Below, piece by piece: positions 45,001-53,885 of a DNA stretch of 64,000 nt. The notes beneath the pieces were generated by a model. It searched no databases. It was not told where the DNA came from and saw only the letters and a list, made by a program, of their open reading frames with translations. Location: contig NZ_CAJRAU010000010.1 in assembly GCF_907165045.1 (NCBI RefSeq), positions 124,001 to 188,000 of the forward strand. Direction: 5' to 3'. Source of the stretch: Dyadobacter linearis. GTDB lineage: Bacteria > Bacteroidota > Bacteroidia > Cytophagales > Spirosomataceae. Position 1 is the first letter of the stretch. Every line of letters begins with the position of its first letter. A program made the translations under genes and the position numbers.

Positions 45001-46406
45001 GTCTGGTTCAGTCTGTAAATTCTGAAGGCGACGAAGTAACCGTAGTAATGGGTCGTTCAGGAGAGGTTAAAATTACTAACCCTGAAACAGGCCAGTTGCT
45101 GATCTCGAACAATGTTCCTTACGGAGCACACCTTTTGGTAAAAGATGGTGAGAAGGTGCAAAAAGGACAAGAACTTTGTACCTGGGATCCATATCACGCA
45201 GTAATTCTTTCTGAATTCACTGGAAATGTTTCTTTCGATGCAATTGAAGAAGGTATTACATATCGTGAAGAATTTGATGAGCAAACCGGTTTCCAGGAAT
45301 CTGTGATTATTGAAACACGTGATAAAACCAAAAACCCAGCATTAGTGGTGAAAGGTAAGTCGACGTTGTTGAAAGATCAGACAGAAAAAGGCTATAACCT
45401 TCCTGTTGGAGCGCGTTTGGTTGTGAAGAATGGTATAGCGATCAAAGCTGGTCAGCCGCTGGCAAAAATCCCTCGTGTGGTTGGTAAAACCCGCGATATT
45501 ACAGGAGGTCTGCCACGTGTAACGGAATTATTCGAAGCACGTAACCCTTCCAACCCTGCAACGGTTTCTGAAATCGACGGTGTAGTTTCTTATGGTGGCG
45601 TAAAACGTGGTAACCGCGAGATTCATATCGAATCAAGAGACGGTACACAACGTCGCTACATGGTTGCACTTTCGAAACACATTCTGGTTCAGGATGGTGA
45701 CTTTGTAAGAGCTGGTGACCCGCTTTCTGACGGTGCTATCACTCCTGCTGATATACTTTCTATTAAAGGACCAACCGCTGTGCAGGAATATCTGGTTAAT
45801 GAAATTCAGGAAGTATACCGTCTGCAAGGTGTGAAGATCAACGATAAGCATATCGAATGTATCGTACGCCAAATGATGCAGAAAGTGGAGATCCTGGATG
45901 CAGGAGATACCAATTTCCTTGAAATGCAGCCAGTTGACCGCGTTCTGTTCCGTGAGGAAAACGATAAGATCCTCGATCTGAAAGTTGTTGAAGATGCTGG
46001 TAGCTCCGAGACACTGAAACCTGGTATGATCGTTTCTGTGCGTCGCTTGCGTGATGAAAATTCAAGCTTGAAACGCCGCGACCTTAAACTGGTTGTTGCA
46101 CGTGATGCGCAGGCAGCTGTTGCGAAACCTACTTTGATGGGTATTACGCAAGCTTCTTTGGGTACCGAAAGTTTCGTTTCTGCGGCTTCGTTCCAGGAAA
46201 CAACCAAGGTATTGAGTGAAGCGGCTGTTCGTGGAAAACGCGACGAACTGAAAGGCTTGAAGGAAAACGTGATCGTAGGTCACTTGATCCCAGCCGGAAC
46301 AGGTATGCGTCAATACGAAAGCCTGATCGTAGGTTCGAAAGAAGAATTCGATGCACTTACTGATTCTCGTGACAGACAGTCGCGCAAGAAAAAAGAATTA
46401 GTGTAG
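42084..46406 (+). CDS. rpoC: DNA-directed RNA polymerase subunit beta'
   Basis: Catalytic subunit, 1440 residues. The N-terminal zinc site is [20 protein letters not shown], the active-site motif [12 protein letters not shown] carries the three Mg-binding aspartates (about 472-483), and the second zinc site is [13 protein letters not shown] with an upstream Cys. The bridge helix/trigger loop region follows the [11 protein letters not shown] segment. Ends in a basic tail. Last gene of the ribosomal/polymerase block. Confidence 0.98.
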   Translation: [1440 protein letters not shown]

Positions 46407-46422
46407 TAAATAATCAGAATAA

Positions 46423-46464
46423 AAAGAGCCGGTCCGCAGCAATGCAGGCCGGCTCTTTGCTTTT
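46423..46464 (+). terminator. Terminator after rpoC
   Basis: AAAGAGCCGG (46423-46432) and CCGGCTCTTT (46449-46458) form a perfect 10-bp stem, followed by GCTTTT. Confidence 0.85.
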
Positions 46465-46531
46465 AGGTGCTGCTATTTTTTAGTAATTTCCGAAATCCAT
46501 TTCAGCTCGAAGCTGTTTTAAAAATCATCCA

Positions 46532-46858
46532 ATGAAAGAAGATAAGGAAAACGAGCAACAAATTAACGTAGAATTGTCTGAGGAAATGGCTGAGGGGGTA
46601 TACTCCAATCTTGCCATGATAGCGCATTCTAACAGCGAATTTATTCTGGATTTTATACGTCTGATGCCGGGAGTGCCGCGCGCAAAAGTCAAGGCGCGTA
46701 TTATAGTGACACCTGAACACGCAAAAAGACTCGTTGCAGCACTAAAAGATAATATTCAGAAATATGAAGATCAGTACGGCCCAATACAGAATTCGTCTGA
46801 TATTGACCCATCTTTCAATTTCCCCATCAGTTTCGGAGGCCCGGGCGGCGAAGCCTGA
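46532..46858 (+). CDS. DUF3467 protein
   Basis: A 108-residue soluble protein of the DUF3467 family, common in Bacteroidota and unstudied. The conserved core is VELSEEMAEGVYSNLAMIAH ... EFILDFIRLMPGVPRAKVKARIIVTPEHAKRLVAAL. The alpha/beta pattern has no visible catalytic residue. It sits directly behind rpoBC with its own terminator upstream, so any link with transcription is only positional. Confidence 0.88.
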   Translation: MKEDKENEQQINVELSEEMAEGVYSNLAMIAHSNSEFILDFIRLMPGVPRAKVKARIIVTPEHAKRLVAALKDNIQKYEDQYGPIQNSSDIDPSFNFPISFGGPGGEA

Positions 46859-47041
46859 TATCAGTTCTTGCTATATTCGCGGCTATCATAACTAAATACC
46901 CAGTAAATCAACCACTTCTGATTCTTTTGAGAGCTGCTGCCCCGCTGGATGCACCGCCGGATGCCGAGGTATTTTTTGCCAAATTTTGTAACTTGTTATT
47001 TGTTACGCAGAATCGATAATTCAGCACTCAAATTATTCACC

Positions 47042-47506
47042 ATGGCTTTATTTAAACTTTCAATTAACAATCGCAGCTACGATGCGGATGTCGAGCAGGA
47101 TACCCCGCTCTTGTGGGTGCTGCGAGATAACTTAGGATTGGTCGGTACGAAATACGGTTGCGGTATTGCGCAATGCGGCGCCTGCACCGTTCATTTGGAC
47201 GGAAAGGCAGTAAGGTCCTGCGTTTTGCCGGTGTCAGCAGTAGGCAAAGGAAAAGTAACAACGATTGAAGGTCTGTCAGAAAAAGGGGATCACCCTGTTC
47301 AAAAAGCTTGGGATGAAGTGGATGTAGCGCAATGTGGCTATTGCCAGGCGGGACAGATCATGACAGCTGCTGCATTGTTAAAGGAAAAGCCAAAACCTAC
47401 TGATCAGGAAATTGTAACAACCATGAGCGGAAATCTTTGCCGCTGCGGTACCTATCACCGAATCCGGGAAGCAGTGAAAGTTGCAGCCTCTAAATCCAAC
47501 CAATAA
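47042..47506 (+). CDS. (2Fe-2S) small subunit of a molybdenum hydroxylase (IorA-like)
   Basis: A 154-residue ferredoxin-type subunit. The plant-type 2Fe-2S motif is CGIAQCGACTVHLDGKAVRSC (about 39-59), and the second cluster motif is CGYCQAGQIM ... CRCGTYHRI (about 99-142). The start ATG at 47042 gives the usual N-terminus MALFKLSINNRSYD; longer frames add non-conserved sequence. Together with the following gene it forms a two-subunit enzyme of the isoquinoline 1-oxidoreductase/aldehyde dehydrogenase type, without an FAD subunit. Its stop overlaps the next start by one base. Confidence 0.92.
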   Translation: MALFKLSINNRSYDADVEQDTPLLWVLRDNLGLVGTKYGCGIAQCGACTVHLDGKAVRSCVLPVSAVGKGKVTTIEGLSEKGDHPVQKAWDEVDVAQCGYCQAGQIMTAAALLKEKPKPTDQEIVTTMSGNLCRCGTYHRIREAVKVAASKSNQ

Positions 47507-49650
47507 TGAAAACACCAGATCAAACTTCCAGGCGTGATTTTATGAAAATCGCGGCTGCGGCAGGCGGTGGACTGTTTTTAGGGTTTAATTGGACAAACTC
47601 AAACGCACTTCCGGTAGTAGTTGACGCAAAATCCATTGCAGCAGGCTCTATTCATTTCAACGCCTATCTGTCAATTGGAATAGACAATATCATTACCATA
47701 GTATCCCCGAATCCCGAAATCGGGCAGGGTATTAAAACGGCATTTCCGATGGTAGTAGCAGAGGAGCTGGATGCAGATTGGAAACTGGTGAAAACAGTGC
47801 AGGGAAACCTTGATACCACGATTTTCGAGCGGCAGGTAACAGGCGGTAGCGGCGCGGTGCCGCATTCGTGGGAAAGGCTACGTAACGCAGGCGCCACGGC
47901 CCGGCATTTACTGATCGAGGCGGCGGCGTCGACGTGGAAAGTGCCAGCGGCAGAATGCAGTACTGAAAATGGCAATGTTTTACATAAAACTTCCGGCAAG
48001 TCGCTGACTTACGGGCAGCTGGCAGAAGCAGCTTCCAAACTCGAAGCTCCGAAAGAAGTGAAGCTAAAAAGCGAAAAAGATTTTAAACTGATCGGGCAAT
48101 CGGTCAGGAATGTAGATAACCTTGATATTGCAACCGGAAAACCACTTTTCGGCCTTGATTTTTATCGGGAAGGAATGCTGTTTGCTTTAATTCAGAGACC
48201 GAAAGCATTTGGATTAAAACTAAAATCTGTGAATGCAGACGCTGCCAAGGCAATGCCAGGGATTGTTGATGTGGTCACATTTGAAAACAGCGTGGCGGTA
48301 GTTGGCAAATCTACCTGGCAGGTCAAAAAAGCCAAGGATGCACTAAAGATAGAATACGAAAAAGGCGCTGAACTGGAAAGTACGGCTGATCATAACCGGA
48401 TTTTCACCCAATTAATGGACAATGGTGAAGCTACTGTCCGGAGGAAAAACGGAGACGCGGAAGCTGCATTCAAAGGAGCAGCCAAGGTGATCAAGGCTGA
48501 ATACCAATGTCCGTTCCTGCCGCATAGCCCGCTGGAACCGATGAACTTTTTCGCCCACGTACGCGAAGATGGCGTGGAATTGGTAGGCCCGACCCAAACG
48601 CCGGACCGTGCACGGACAGAAGTTGCAAAGCTGACCGGCATTGCGCCTGAGAAGATTACCGTCGAAATCACGCGTCAGGGTGGCGGGTTTGGCAGAAGGC
48701 TTGCTGCCGATTTTGTATTGGAAGCCGCGCACGTTTCGAAGCTTGTCAAAGCGCCCGTTAAGGTGATTTGGACACGTGAAGACGATATGACAGGCGGCAT
48801 TTATCGTCCCGCAGTCAGGTATCGCTTCGAAGCTGCTTTGGATAAAAATGGAGAAATGATCGGGTATAAGTTGCGTGGGGTAGGTATCAATTCTGGTAAC
48901 CCGACCCGCGAAGACAATTTTCCGTCCGGATCTGTAGATAACCTGCTGATAGATTCAGTAGAACATAAATCGCCGATTACAACCGGACCGTGGCGCGCAC
49001 CGATCACCAACTTCCTCGCTTTCGCAGAACAATCTTTTCTGGATGAAGTTGCGGAGGCTGCTGGAAAAGACCCGGTTGCATTCAGGTTGGCGCTATTGGA
49101 GAAAGCCAAAAAATCACCCGCAGGAGAGGTTAAGTACGATGTCGACAGAATGATCGGGGTGATCAAAATGGCGGCGGAGAAAAGTAACTGGGGTAAGAAA
49201 AAAGGCGTTTTTCAGGGATTCAGCGTATATTTCTCTCACCGCTCTTACGTAGCGCAGGTAGGGGAAGTTACAATGGAAAAAGGCAAGCCTGTATTGAAAA
49301 ACGTGATCGCCGCGGTGGATTGCGGTATTGTGATCAACAAAAGTGGCTCTTTACAGCAGGTACGCGGCGGAGTAGTGGACGGAGTTGGCCACGCGATGTA
49401 TGGCAATATGACCTTCAAGGATGGAGCACCCGACCAGACCAACTTCAACGGTTTCAGGCTTATAAGAATGAGCGAAATTCCCGAAGTGGACGTACACTTT
49501 GTGGATAACGGTATTTCACCGACAGGTTTGGGAGAACCTGCATTACCGCCAGCCGGTGGGGCGGTTGCGAATGCATTTTACAAAGCCACCAAGCAGCGCC
49601 TCAGGAACCAACCGTTTATAAACGAAGACGCTTTTAAAGGAATTTCCTAA
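47506..49650 (+). CDS. Molybdopterin-binding subunit of a molybdenum hydroxylase (IorB-like), Tat-exported
   Basis: A 714-residue xanthine dehydrogenase-family subunit. The N-terminus is a twin-arginine signal (TSRRDFMKIAAAAGGGLFLG), so the holoenzyme is probably carried to the periplasm with the signal-less small subunit. Cofactor motifs include QGGGFGRRLAADFVLEAA and EIGQGIKTAFPMV, and near the C-terminus the GLGEPALPP segment holds the catalytic Glu. Physiological substrate (aldehyde or N-heterocycle) unknown. No molybdopterin cytosine dinucleotide maturation genes (XdhC/MocA type) are in the window. Confidence 0.92.
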   Translation: MKTPDQTSRRDFMKIAAAAGGGLFLGFNWTNSNALPVVVDAKSIAAGSIHFNAYLSIGIDNIITIVSPNPEIGQGIKTAFPMVVAEELDADWKLVKTVQGNLDTTIFERQVTGGSGAVPHSWERLRNAGATARHLLIEAAASTWKVPAAECSTENGNVLHKTSGKSLTYGQLAEAASKLEAPKEVKLKSEKDFKLIGQSVRNVDNLDIATGKPLFGLDFYREGMLFALIQRPKAFGLKLKSVNADAAKAMPGIVDVVTFENSVAVVGKSTWQVKKAKDALKIEYEKGAELESTADHNRIFTQLMDNGEATVRRKNGDAEAAFKGAAKVIKAEYQCPFLPHSPLEPMNFFAHVREDGVELVGPTQTPDRARTEVAKLTGIAPEKITVEITRQGGGFGRRLAADFVLEAAHVSKLVKAPVKVIWTREDDMTGGIYRPAVRYRFEAALDKNGEMIGYKLRGVGINSGNPTREDNFPSGSVDNLLIDSVEHKSPITTGPWRAPITNFLAFAEQSFLDEVAEAAGKDPVAFRLALLEKAKKSPAGEVKYDVDRMIGVIKMAAEKSNWGKKKGVFQGFSVYFSHRSYVAQVGEVTMEKGKPVLKNVIAAVDCGIVINKSGSLQQVRGGVVDGVGHAMYGNMTFKDGAPDQTNFNGFRLIRMSEIPEVDVHFVDNGISPTGLGEPALPPAGGAVANAFYKATKQRLRNQPFINEDAFKGIS

Positions 49651-49672
49651 GTTTTAAAGGAAGCATATAGTC

Positions 49673-49723
49673 AGACAGTAAGGTGAAATGTAGTGCTGCA
49701 TTTTTATCTTACTGTCTTTTTTA
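49673..49723 (+). terminator. Terminator after the molybdenum hydroxylase genes
   Basis: AGACAGTAAG (49673-49682) and CTTACTGTCT (49708-49717) form a perfect 10-bp stem, with inner AAATG/CATTT pairing, followed by a T-run. Confidence 0.82.
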
Positions 49724-49774
49724 TTTAACCCGTATTTCTATTTTTTACCCAAATTCCTAAACATCAACGCTCGC

Positions 49775-50746
49775 ATGAAAATTACAGTCAGTTTCATCAT
49801 CGCCCTGCTGTGCATTTGCGCGACTGCATTCAGGCTGGCCGATTTTCCATCTACCGATATCACGAATGGAATCATTAAAGCAAAACTATATCTCCCTAAC
49901 GCAGAAAAAGGATATTACCGCGGCACGCGCTTCGATTGGGGTGGCGTAATGCCAAGTCTGGAATACAATGGTCATTCTTATTTCGGGAAATGGAACCAGG
50001 CGCCTTACGACCCTAAGCTACACGATGCGATTATGGGGCCGGTAGAAGAATTCGTCGCGCTGAATTTCGATCAAGCCAAAGCGGGCGAGACCTTTGTGAA
50101 GATCGGCGTGGGCACTTTAGTTAAGCCAGACAATAAGAAATATGCATTTGCAACGGATTATGAGATTAGAAATCCCGGGAAATGGAATGTGACCAAGGGA
50201 AAAGACAAAGTTGAGTTTGTCCACGAATTAAAAGATGCTTCCGGCTACTCCTACATTTACACCAAAACCCTGAGACTGGTACCCGGCAAGCCTGAACTGG
50301 TATTGGAACATACTCTGAAAAATACCGGCACAAAAACGATAGAGACCAGCACCTACAACCACAACTTTTTCATGATCGATAACGAACCTTCCAATGAAAA
50401 CATCCGGATCGTTTTCCCATTTGAAGTGACAGGCGAGGGGAGCGGATTTGGTAGTATTATTAAACCTGCGGGCAAGCAGCTGGTCTATACGCGGCAAGTG
50501 GTGAATGGCGACCAGGTTTTCAGCAGTGGGCTCCAGGGTTTCGGTTCCTCCGCGAAGGATTATGATATCCGTATTGAAAACACCAAAAGCAAAGCGGGTG
50601 TGAGAATGACCTGCGACAAGCCGCTCGAAAAACTGGTGTACTGGGCGTGCCCTACCACTTCTTGTCCGGAGCCTTATATTAAAATTAGCGCAGCGCCGGG
50701 TAAAGAAGATAAATGGAAGGTCAGCTACGAATTTTATACTTTCTGA
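49775..50746 (+). CDS. Exported protein, galactose mutarotase-like fold (tentative)
   Basis: A 323-residue protein with a signal peptide (MKITVSFIIALLCICATAF). Two features recall aldose-1-epimerase-like beta-supersandwich proteins: the RGTRFDWGGVMPSLEYNGHS segment, and the long antiparallel pattern with VLEHTLKNTGTKTIETSTYNHNFF, whose TxYNHxFF resembles a mutarotase active-site His region. I cannot assign the catalytic His/Glu pair firmly. It may act on sugars in the periplasm, or be a non-catalytic relative. Stands alone between a terminator and a ~300-base gap. Confidence 0.6.
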   Translation: MKITVSFIIALLCICATAFRLADFPSTDITNGIIKAKLYLPNAEKGYYRGTRFDWGGVMPSLEYNGHSYFGKWNQAPYDPKLHDAIMGPVEEFVALNFDQAKAGETFVKIGVGTLVKPDNKKYAFATDYEIRNPGKWNVTKGKDKVEFVHELKDASGYSYIYTKTLRLVPGKPELVLEHTLKNTGTKTIETSTYNHNFFMIDNEPSNENIRIVFPFEVTGEGSGFGSIIKPAGKQLVYTRQVVNGDQVFSSGLQGFGSSAKDYDIRIENTKSKAGVRMTCDKPLEKLVYWACPTTSCPEPYIKISAAPGKEDKWKVSYEFYTF

Positions 50747-51043
50747 CGGCCAAGCAAATTTCGATTGTCCCACATTGCTGCGAATTATTTCTATGTAGAT
50801 TTTCTATAAGCGAAGTCGGCAAATTATTGGATGTCTGGGTATTAGTGTACGCAAATTGTGTATTAACCAGCCGAACTTTGAACGAGTCAGTACGAAATTT
50901 TTCGAATGCACTCTCTAATCTTTAAACTGTATTAGAGTTTGAGAAATCCTGGAAATATTCATTCCGCTATCGCTTCTGGAATGCTTTTGGTATAGAAAAG
51001 TTATCCGCAATCGGCGGGCTAATCATCTAAAAACCAGACTGAA
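50747..51043. other. Intergenic stretch without a recognised gene
   Basis: About 300 bases between the mutarotase-like gene and the next small secreted protein. Only short, unconvincing frames occur. No clear promoter consensus or hairpin seen. Confidence 0.6.
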
Positions 51044-51430
51044 ATGAAAACATTATCAATAATACTGAGTGCATTTCTTGCCAGTGCAGGGATTGCCTCC
51101 GCGCAAACTACCCCGGTACCAACCAACCCGGCCCCCGGACAAACTACTCCGCAAACGACACCAACGCAGCAGCCGGCAACTACTGCTCCTGCAACCGAAA
51201 GTAAGACAGATTTCAATTCTCCCCAATCACCGGTACGACCTGCCAATATCCCTTCCGAGGATACCTTGATTAAAGGTCAGACCAGTTCGGGAGCTGTGAT
51301 CAAGGATACGTTAGTACCTTCAAACAGCCGAAAAACAGACAGAATGAATCGTAGAAAGAATAAGAAAGGAACAGCAGAAACCACTGGCGATACCAGTTCA
51401 GTGAATAAGGCAGACAGTGGTAAGCCTTAA
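51044..51430 (+). CDS. Small exported Thr/Pro/Gln-rich protein
   Basis: A 128-residue protein with a clear signal peptide (MKTLSIILSAFLASAGIASA). A ~40-residue low-complexity stretch of Thr, Pro, Gln and Ala follows (for example PAPGQTTPQTTPTQQPATT), then a basic NSRKTDRMNRRKNKK patch. It is expected to be disordered and periplasmic or surface-exposed; it matches no family I know. The signal peptide and strong downstream terminator support it being real. Confidence 0.65.
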   Translation: MKTLSIILSAFLASAGIASAQTTPVPTNPAPGQTTPQTTPTQQPATTAPATESKTDFNSPQSPVRPANIPSEDTLIKGQTSSGAVIKDTLVPSNSRKTDRMNRRKNKKGTAETTGDTSSVNKADSGKP

Positions 51431-51446
51431 CCTTTACTACAAAAAC

Positions 51447-51479
51447 AAAAGCCCGGAAATTAACTTTCCGGGCTTTTTT
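51447..51479 (+). terminator. Terminator after the Thr/Pro-rich protein gene
   Basis: AAAAGCCCGGAAA (51447-51459) pairs with TTTCCGGGCTTTT (51465-51477) around TTAAC, followed by further T. The A-run on the other side lets it serve the convergent gene at 51523 as well. Confidence 0.9.
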
Positions 51480-51522
51480 AATATAAAAAGTGTGTGCAAC
51501 TGAATAGTACAGAACGGGCTCG

Positions 51523-51786
51523 TCAATGATTATTTTGAGATTGCGCAACATTTGGAACAGCAGGTTCAAGATCCTCTTCCCAAAACGGCTGTGTCACCAC
51601 TGTCTTGTTGTCATTCACCCAAGTACACCATATCTTTCCACTATAAACCCGCTTCGAGGACGGCAATGCCTGATTACCGTTCGCATAGTTGACGGCTTCG
51701 ATGATCTGGTATTCATCTACCCGCATTAGTCGGGAACCGTTCTTTTCCTTCACCCAGTCATCCTTGACAAAGTTTAACGTGACCAT
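51523..51786 (-). CDS. Small YodC-like (DUF2158) protein
   Basis: An 87-residue protein from the ATG at 51784-51786; a longer frame adds 13 hydrophobic residues and is less likely. The pattern WVKEKNGSRLMRVDEY ... KIWCTWVNDNKTVVTQPFWE EDLEP is like the SH3-like YodC/DUF2158 fold, in which a small barrel ends in a W-F-x-E-DL motif. Function unknown. It shares a bidirectional terminator with the convergent gene. Confidence 0.6.
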   Translation of the reverse strand: MVTLNFVKDDWVKEKNGSRLMRVDEYQIIEAVNYANGNQALPSSKRVYSGKIWCTWVNDNKTVVTQPFWEEDLEPAVPNVAQSQNNH

Positions 51787-52050
51787 TATTATCGAAATTT
51801 TTATAACGTTGTCAATGTTACTCAAATGTTATGCCATGGAACTTTGACCTTTTCAGACTTTAATCTGAATTCAAAATAGTTTGCAAATTTTTGTAGAAGT
51901 AGTTTTTATTGAATTGGCTTTGGCGGATTTTTCGTTTCGGGATCAAGTGAAAATCGTGAGACTCGCTGCAAGTATTATGTGAATTGATTGATATTAAATA
52001 GCATAATAGTATAATTTCGTGCCCTGGTACTTTGTCTAAAAAAGCAGAAT

Positions 52051-52671
52051 GTGGTCGTAAAGGATACTTTTGGCAGGTGGGAAACAGAGCGGCAACTCTG
52101 GCTGGCGCTCAGGCAAGGGGACGAGCAGGCTTTTACATTCATTTTCGAAAAATACCACCGTACGCTATACAACTACGGCTGCAAGCTCACCACCCACACC
52201 GCAGTAACCGAAGATGCGATCCAGGATATATTCATTGATATCTGGCGGTTGCGGGCTAATCTGACTGAGAATATCTCCTCGATTAAATTCTATCTCTACC
52301 GGGCATTACGCCGGAGGATTCACCAGACATTAGATAAGTATCCGGCGACCGAAGAGATTTCTGACATTACCGACCCGGAGATCATGCCGTTTTCCTTTTC
52401 CGATTCGCAGACAATGCTGATAGAGTCGGAATCTAATTTGCTGCGTGCCCAGCGGATCAAAGAGCTACTTGCCCAGCTTCCCGAGCGCCAGCTCGAAGCG
52501 ATTACCCTGCGCTATTTCGACGAATTCAGTATTGCGGAGATTGGCCAGATTATGGGTGTGAATGAAAAATCGGTGCGTAACTTTCTTTATAAAGCACTTA
52601 CAGCATTCCGGCAGACCCAAAATGTGATCATTAATTTCCTGCTGATAATCTGCTCCTTATCTAACTTTTAG
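52051..52671 (+). CDS. ECF sigma factor of the FecI/SusC-linked type
   Basis: A 206-residue ECF sigma factor. The start is a GTG at 52051 (MVVKDTFGRWETE). Region 2 is LRQGDEQAFTFIFEKYHRTLYNYG ... EDAIQDIFIDIWRLR, and region 4 is LPERQLEAITLRYFDEFSIAEIGQIMGVNEKSVRNFLYKAL. It is followed by fecR and susC/susD, the usual trans-envelope signalling order, in which ligand at SusC frees the sigma factor from FecR. An overlapping frame just upstream is a shadow. Confidence 0.92.
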   Translation: MVVKDTFGRWETERQLWLALRQGDEQAFTFIFEKYHRTLYNYGCKLTTHTAVTEDAIQDIFIDIWRLRANLTENISSIKFYLYRALRRRIHQTLDKYPATEEISDITDPEIMPFSFSDSQTMLIESESNLLRAQRIKELLAQLPERQLEAITLRYFDEFSIAEIGQIMGVNEKSVRNFLYKALTAFRQTQNVIINFLLIICSLSNF

Positions 52672-52763
52672 AATTTTTTTCTAAAATAATTTCATTTTAT
52701 AGAGGTCAAACCCGACGATCTCCGCTCTTTGTATTTGAGGGGAATCAACCCTTTCAAGATCCG

Positions 52764-53885
52764 ATGAAATACACCCCTTACTCTCTCACCGACCTGATCA
52801 GGCTTGATGCATTTGTTGCCTGGGTACTTAACCCCGACGCGGATAGCGAAGCTTATTGGAAAGGTTTTCTGGAACAATATCCTGAAAAAGCGGCAACAGT
52901 CGAATCGGCGAGGGAATACATTTACCTGCTGGCAGAAGATACTGGCAAAAACCGCCCTACCGAAGCTCAGAGCAGTAAAATGTGGAAGGTCGTGGAAGAT
53001 AGCATGTATGTGGAGGAGCAGCCGGTTTTGGAAGAGGAAAAGCCGGCGAAGCAGACGTGGCAATGGATCCGGGCCGCGGCTTCGGTCACTCTGATTTGTG
53101 GAATAGGGGCACTGAGTTTCTGGTACTTTATTCGTCCTCAAAATGTAATTACAAGAAGCGAAGAGCCTGCTGTAATGAAAGAGCAGTCGCTCAGAAAAGT
53201 TACAAATGATGCAAAACGACCGCGGTTTGTACTATTGCCCGACGGAAGTTCAGTCGTGCTCGAACCCGGCTCCTGGCTTTCGTTCCGCGAGATGGCGGCC
53301 GGACAAAAGCGGGAAGTTACTCTCAGTGGAAAAGGCTTTTTTGAGATCGTAAAAGATCCTTCGAGGCCATTTCTGGTGTATTCAAGAGGTATCGTGACCA
53401 AAGTGCTGGGAACAAGTTTCAGTGTGGATGCGCGTGAAAAAAGTGGTGAAGTGAAGGTGGAAGTGAAAACTGGGAAGGTGACGGTTTTCTCGGTAGGTAG
53501 CGATAATGCGAGTGAAACGGAGGTGAACAAGGCTGAAAAAAAAGGTTTTATTCTTTATCCTGATCAAAAAATTGCTCTTGCCCCTGGCAGCGGCAGAGTC
53601 CTGAAACCGATCGGGCCCGCTGTTGTTGCTCAAAATCAATATGATATCGCCTCACAGCTTTTTGTATTTGACGAAACGCCGGTCGGTGAAGTATTTAAAT
53701 CATTGGAGGAAGCATATAATGTAAAAATAAATTGTAGTGTGGAAGCGCTGAAAAAATGTCCGCTAACTGCCACTTTAGTCGGACAGCCTTTCAGCAAAAA
53801 GCTTGCGGTGATATGTAACGCCATTGATGCAACCTATGAGATCGACGGAGATCAGGTCAGGATCACTGGAAACGGATGCAGGTAG
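52764..53885 (+). CDS. FecR-family anti-sigma factor
   Basis: A 373-residue inner-membrane regulator. The cytoplasmic N-terminal part (about 1-97) is expected to hold the sigma factor. One helix (about 98-118, ending IGALSFWYFI) is followed by a periplasmic FecR domain (RFVLLPDGSSVVLEPGSWLS ... GEVKVEVKTGKVTVFS) and a C-terminal DUF4974-like domain (FDETPVGEVFKSLEEAYNVK), which resembles STN modules. This fits contact with the STN domain of the downstream SusC receptor. About 90 bases after the sigma gene. Confidence 0.93.
   Translation: MKYTPYSLTDLIRLDAFVAWVLNPDADSEAYWKGFLEQYPEKAATVESAREYIYLLAEDTGKNRPTEAQSSKMWKVVEDSMYVEEQPVLEEEKPAKQTWQWIRAAASVTLICGIGALSFWYFIRPQNVITRSEEPAVMKEQSLRKVTNDAKRPRFVLLPDGSSVVLEPGSWLSFREMAAGQKREVTLSGKGFFEIVKDPSRPFLVYSRGIVTKVLGTSFSVDAREKSGEVKVEVKTGKVTVFSVGSDNASETEVNKAEKKGFILYPDQKIALAPGSGRVLKPIGPAVVAQNQYDIASQLFVFDETPVGEVFKSLEEAYNVKINCSVEALKKCPLTATLVGQPFSKKLAVICNAIDATYEIDGDQVRITGNGCR

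Noticed and set aside
46949..47041. N-terminal extension of the 2Fe-2S subunit
   Set aside because: The extra 31 residues resemble no targeting signal and the family starts at MALFKLSINN.
52032..52238. Frame overlapping the start of the ECF sigma gene
   Set aside because: It is a shifted-frame shadow of the sigma factor region 2; a frameshifted sigma is not needed because the GTG-started frame is complete.
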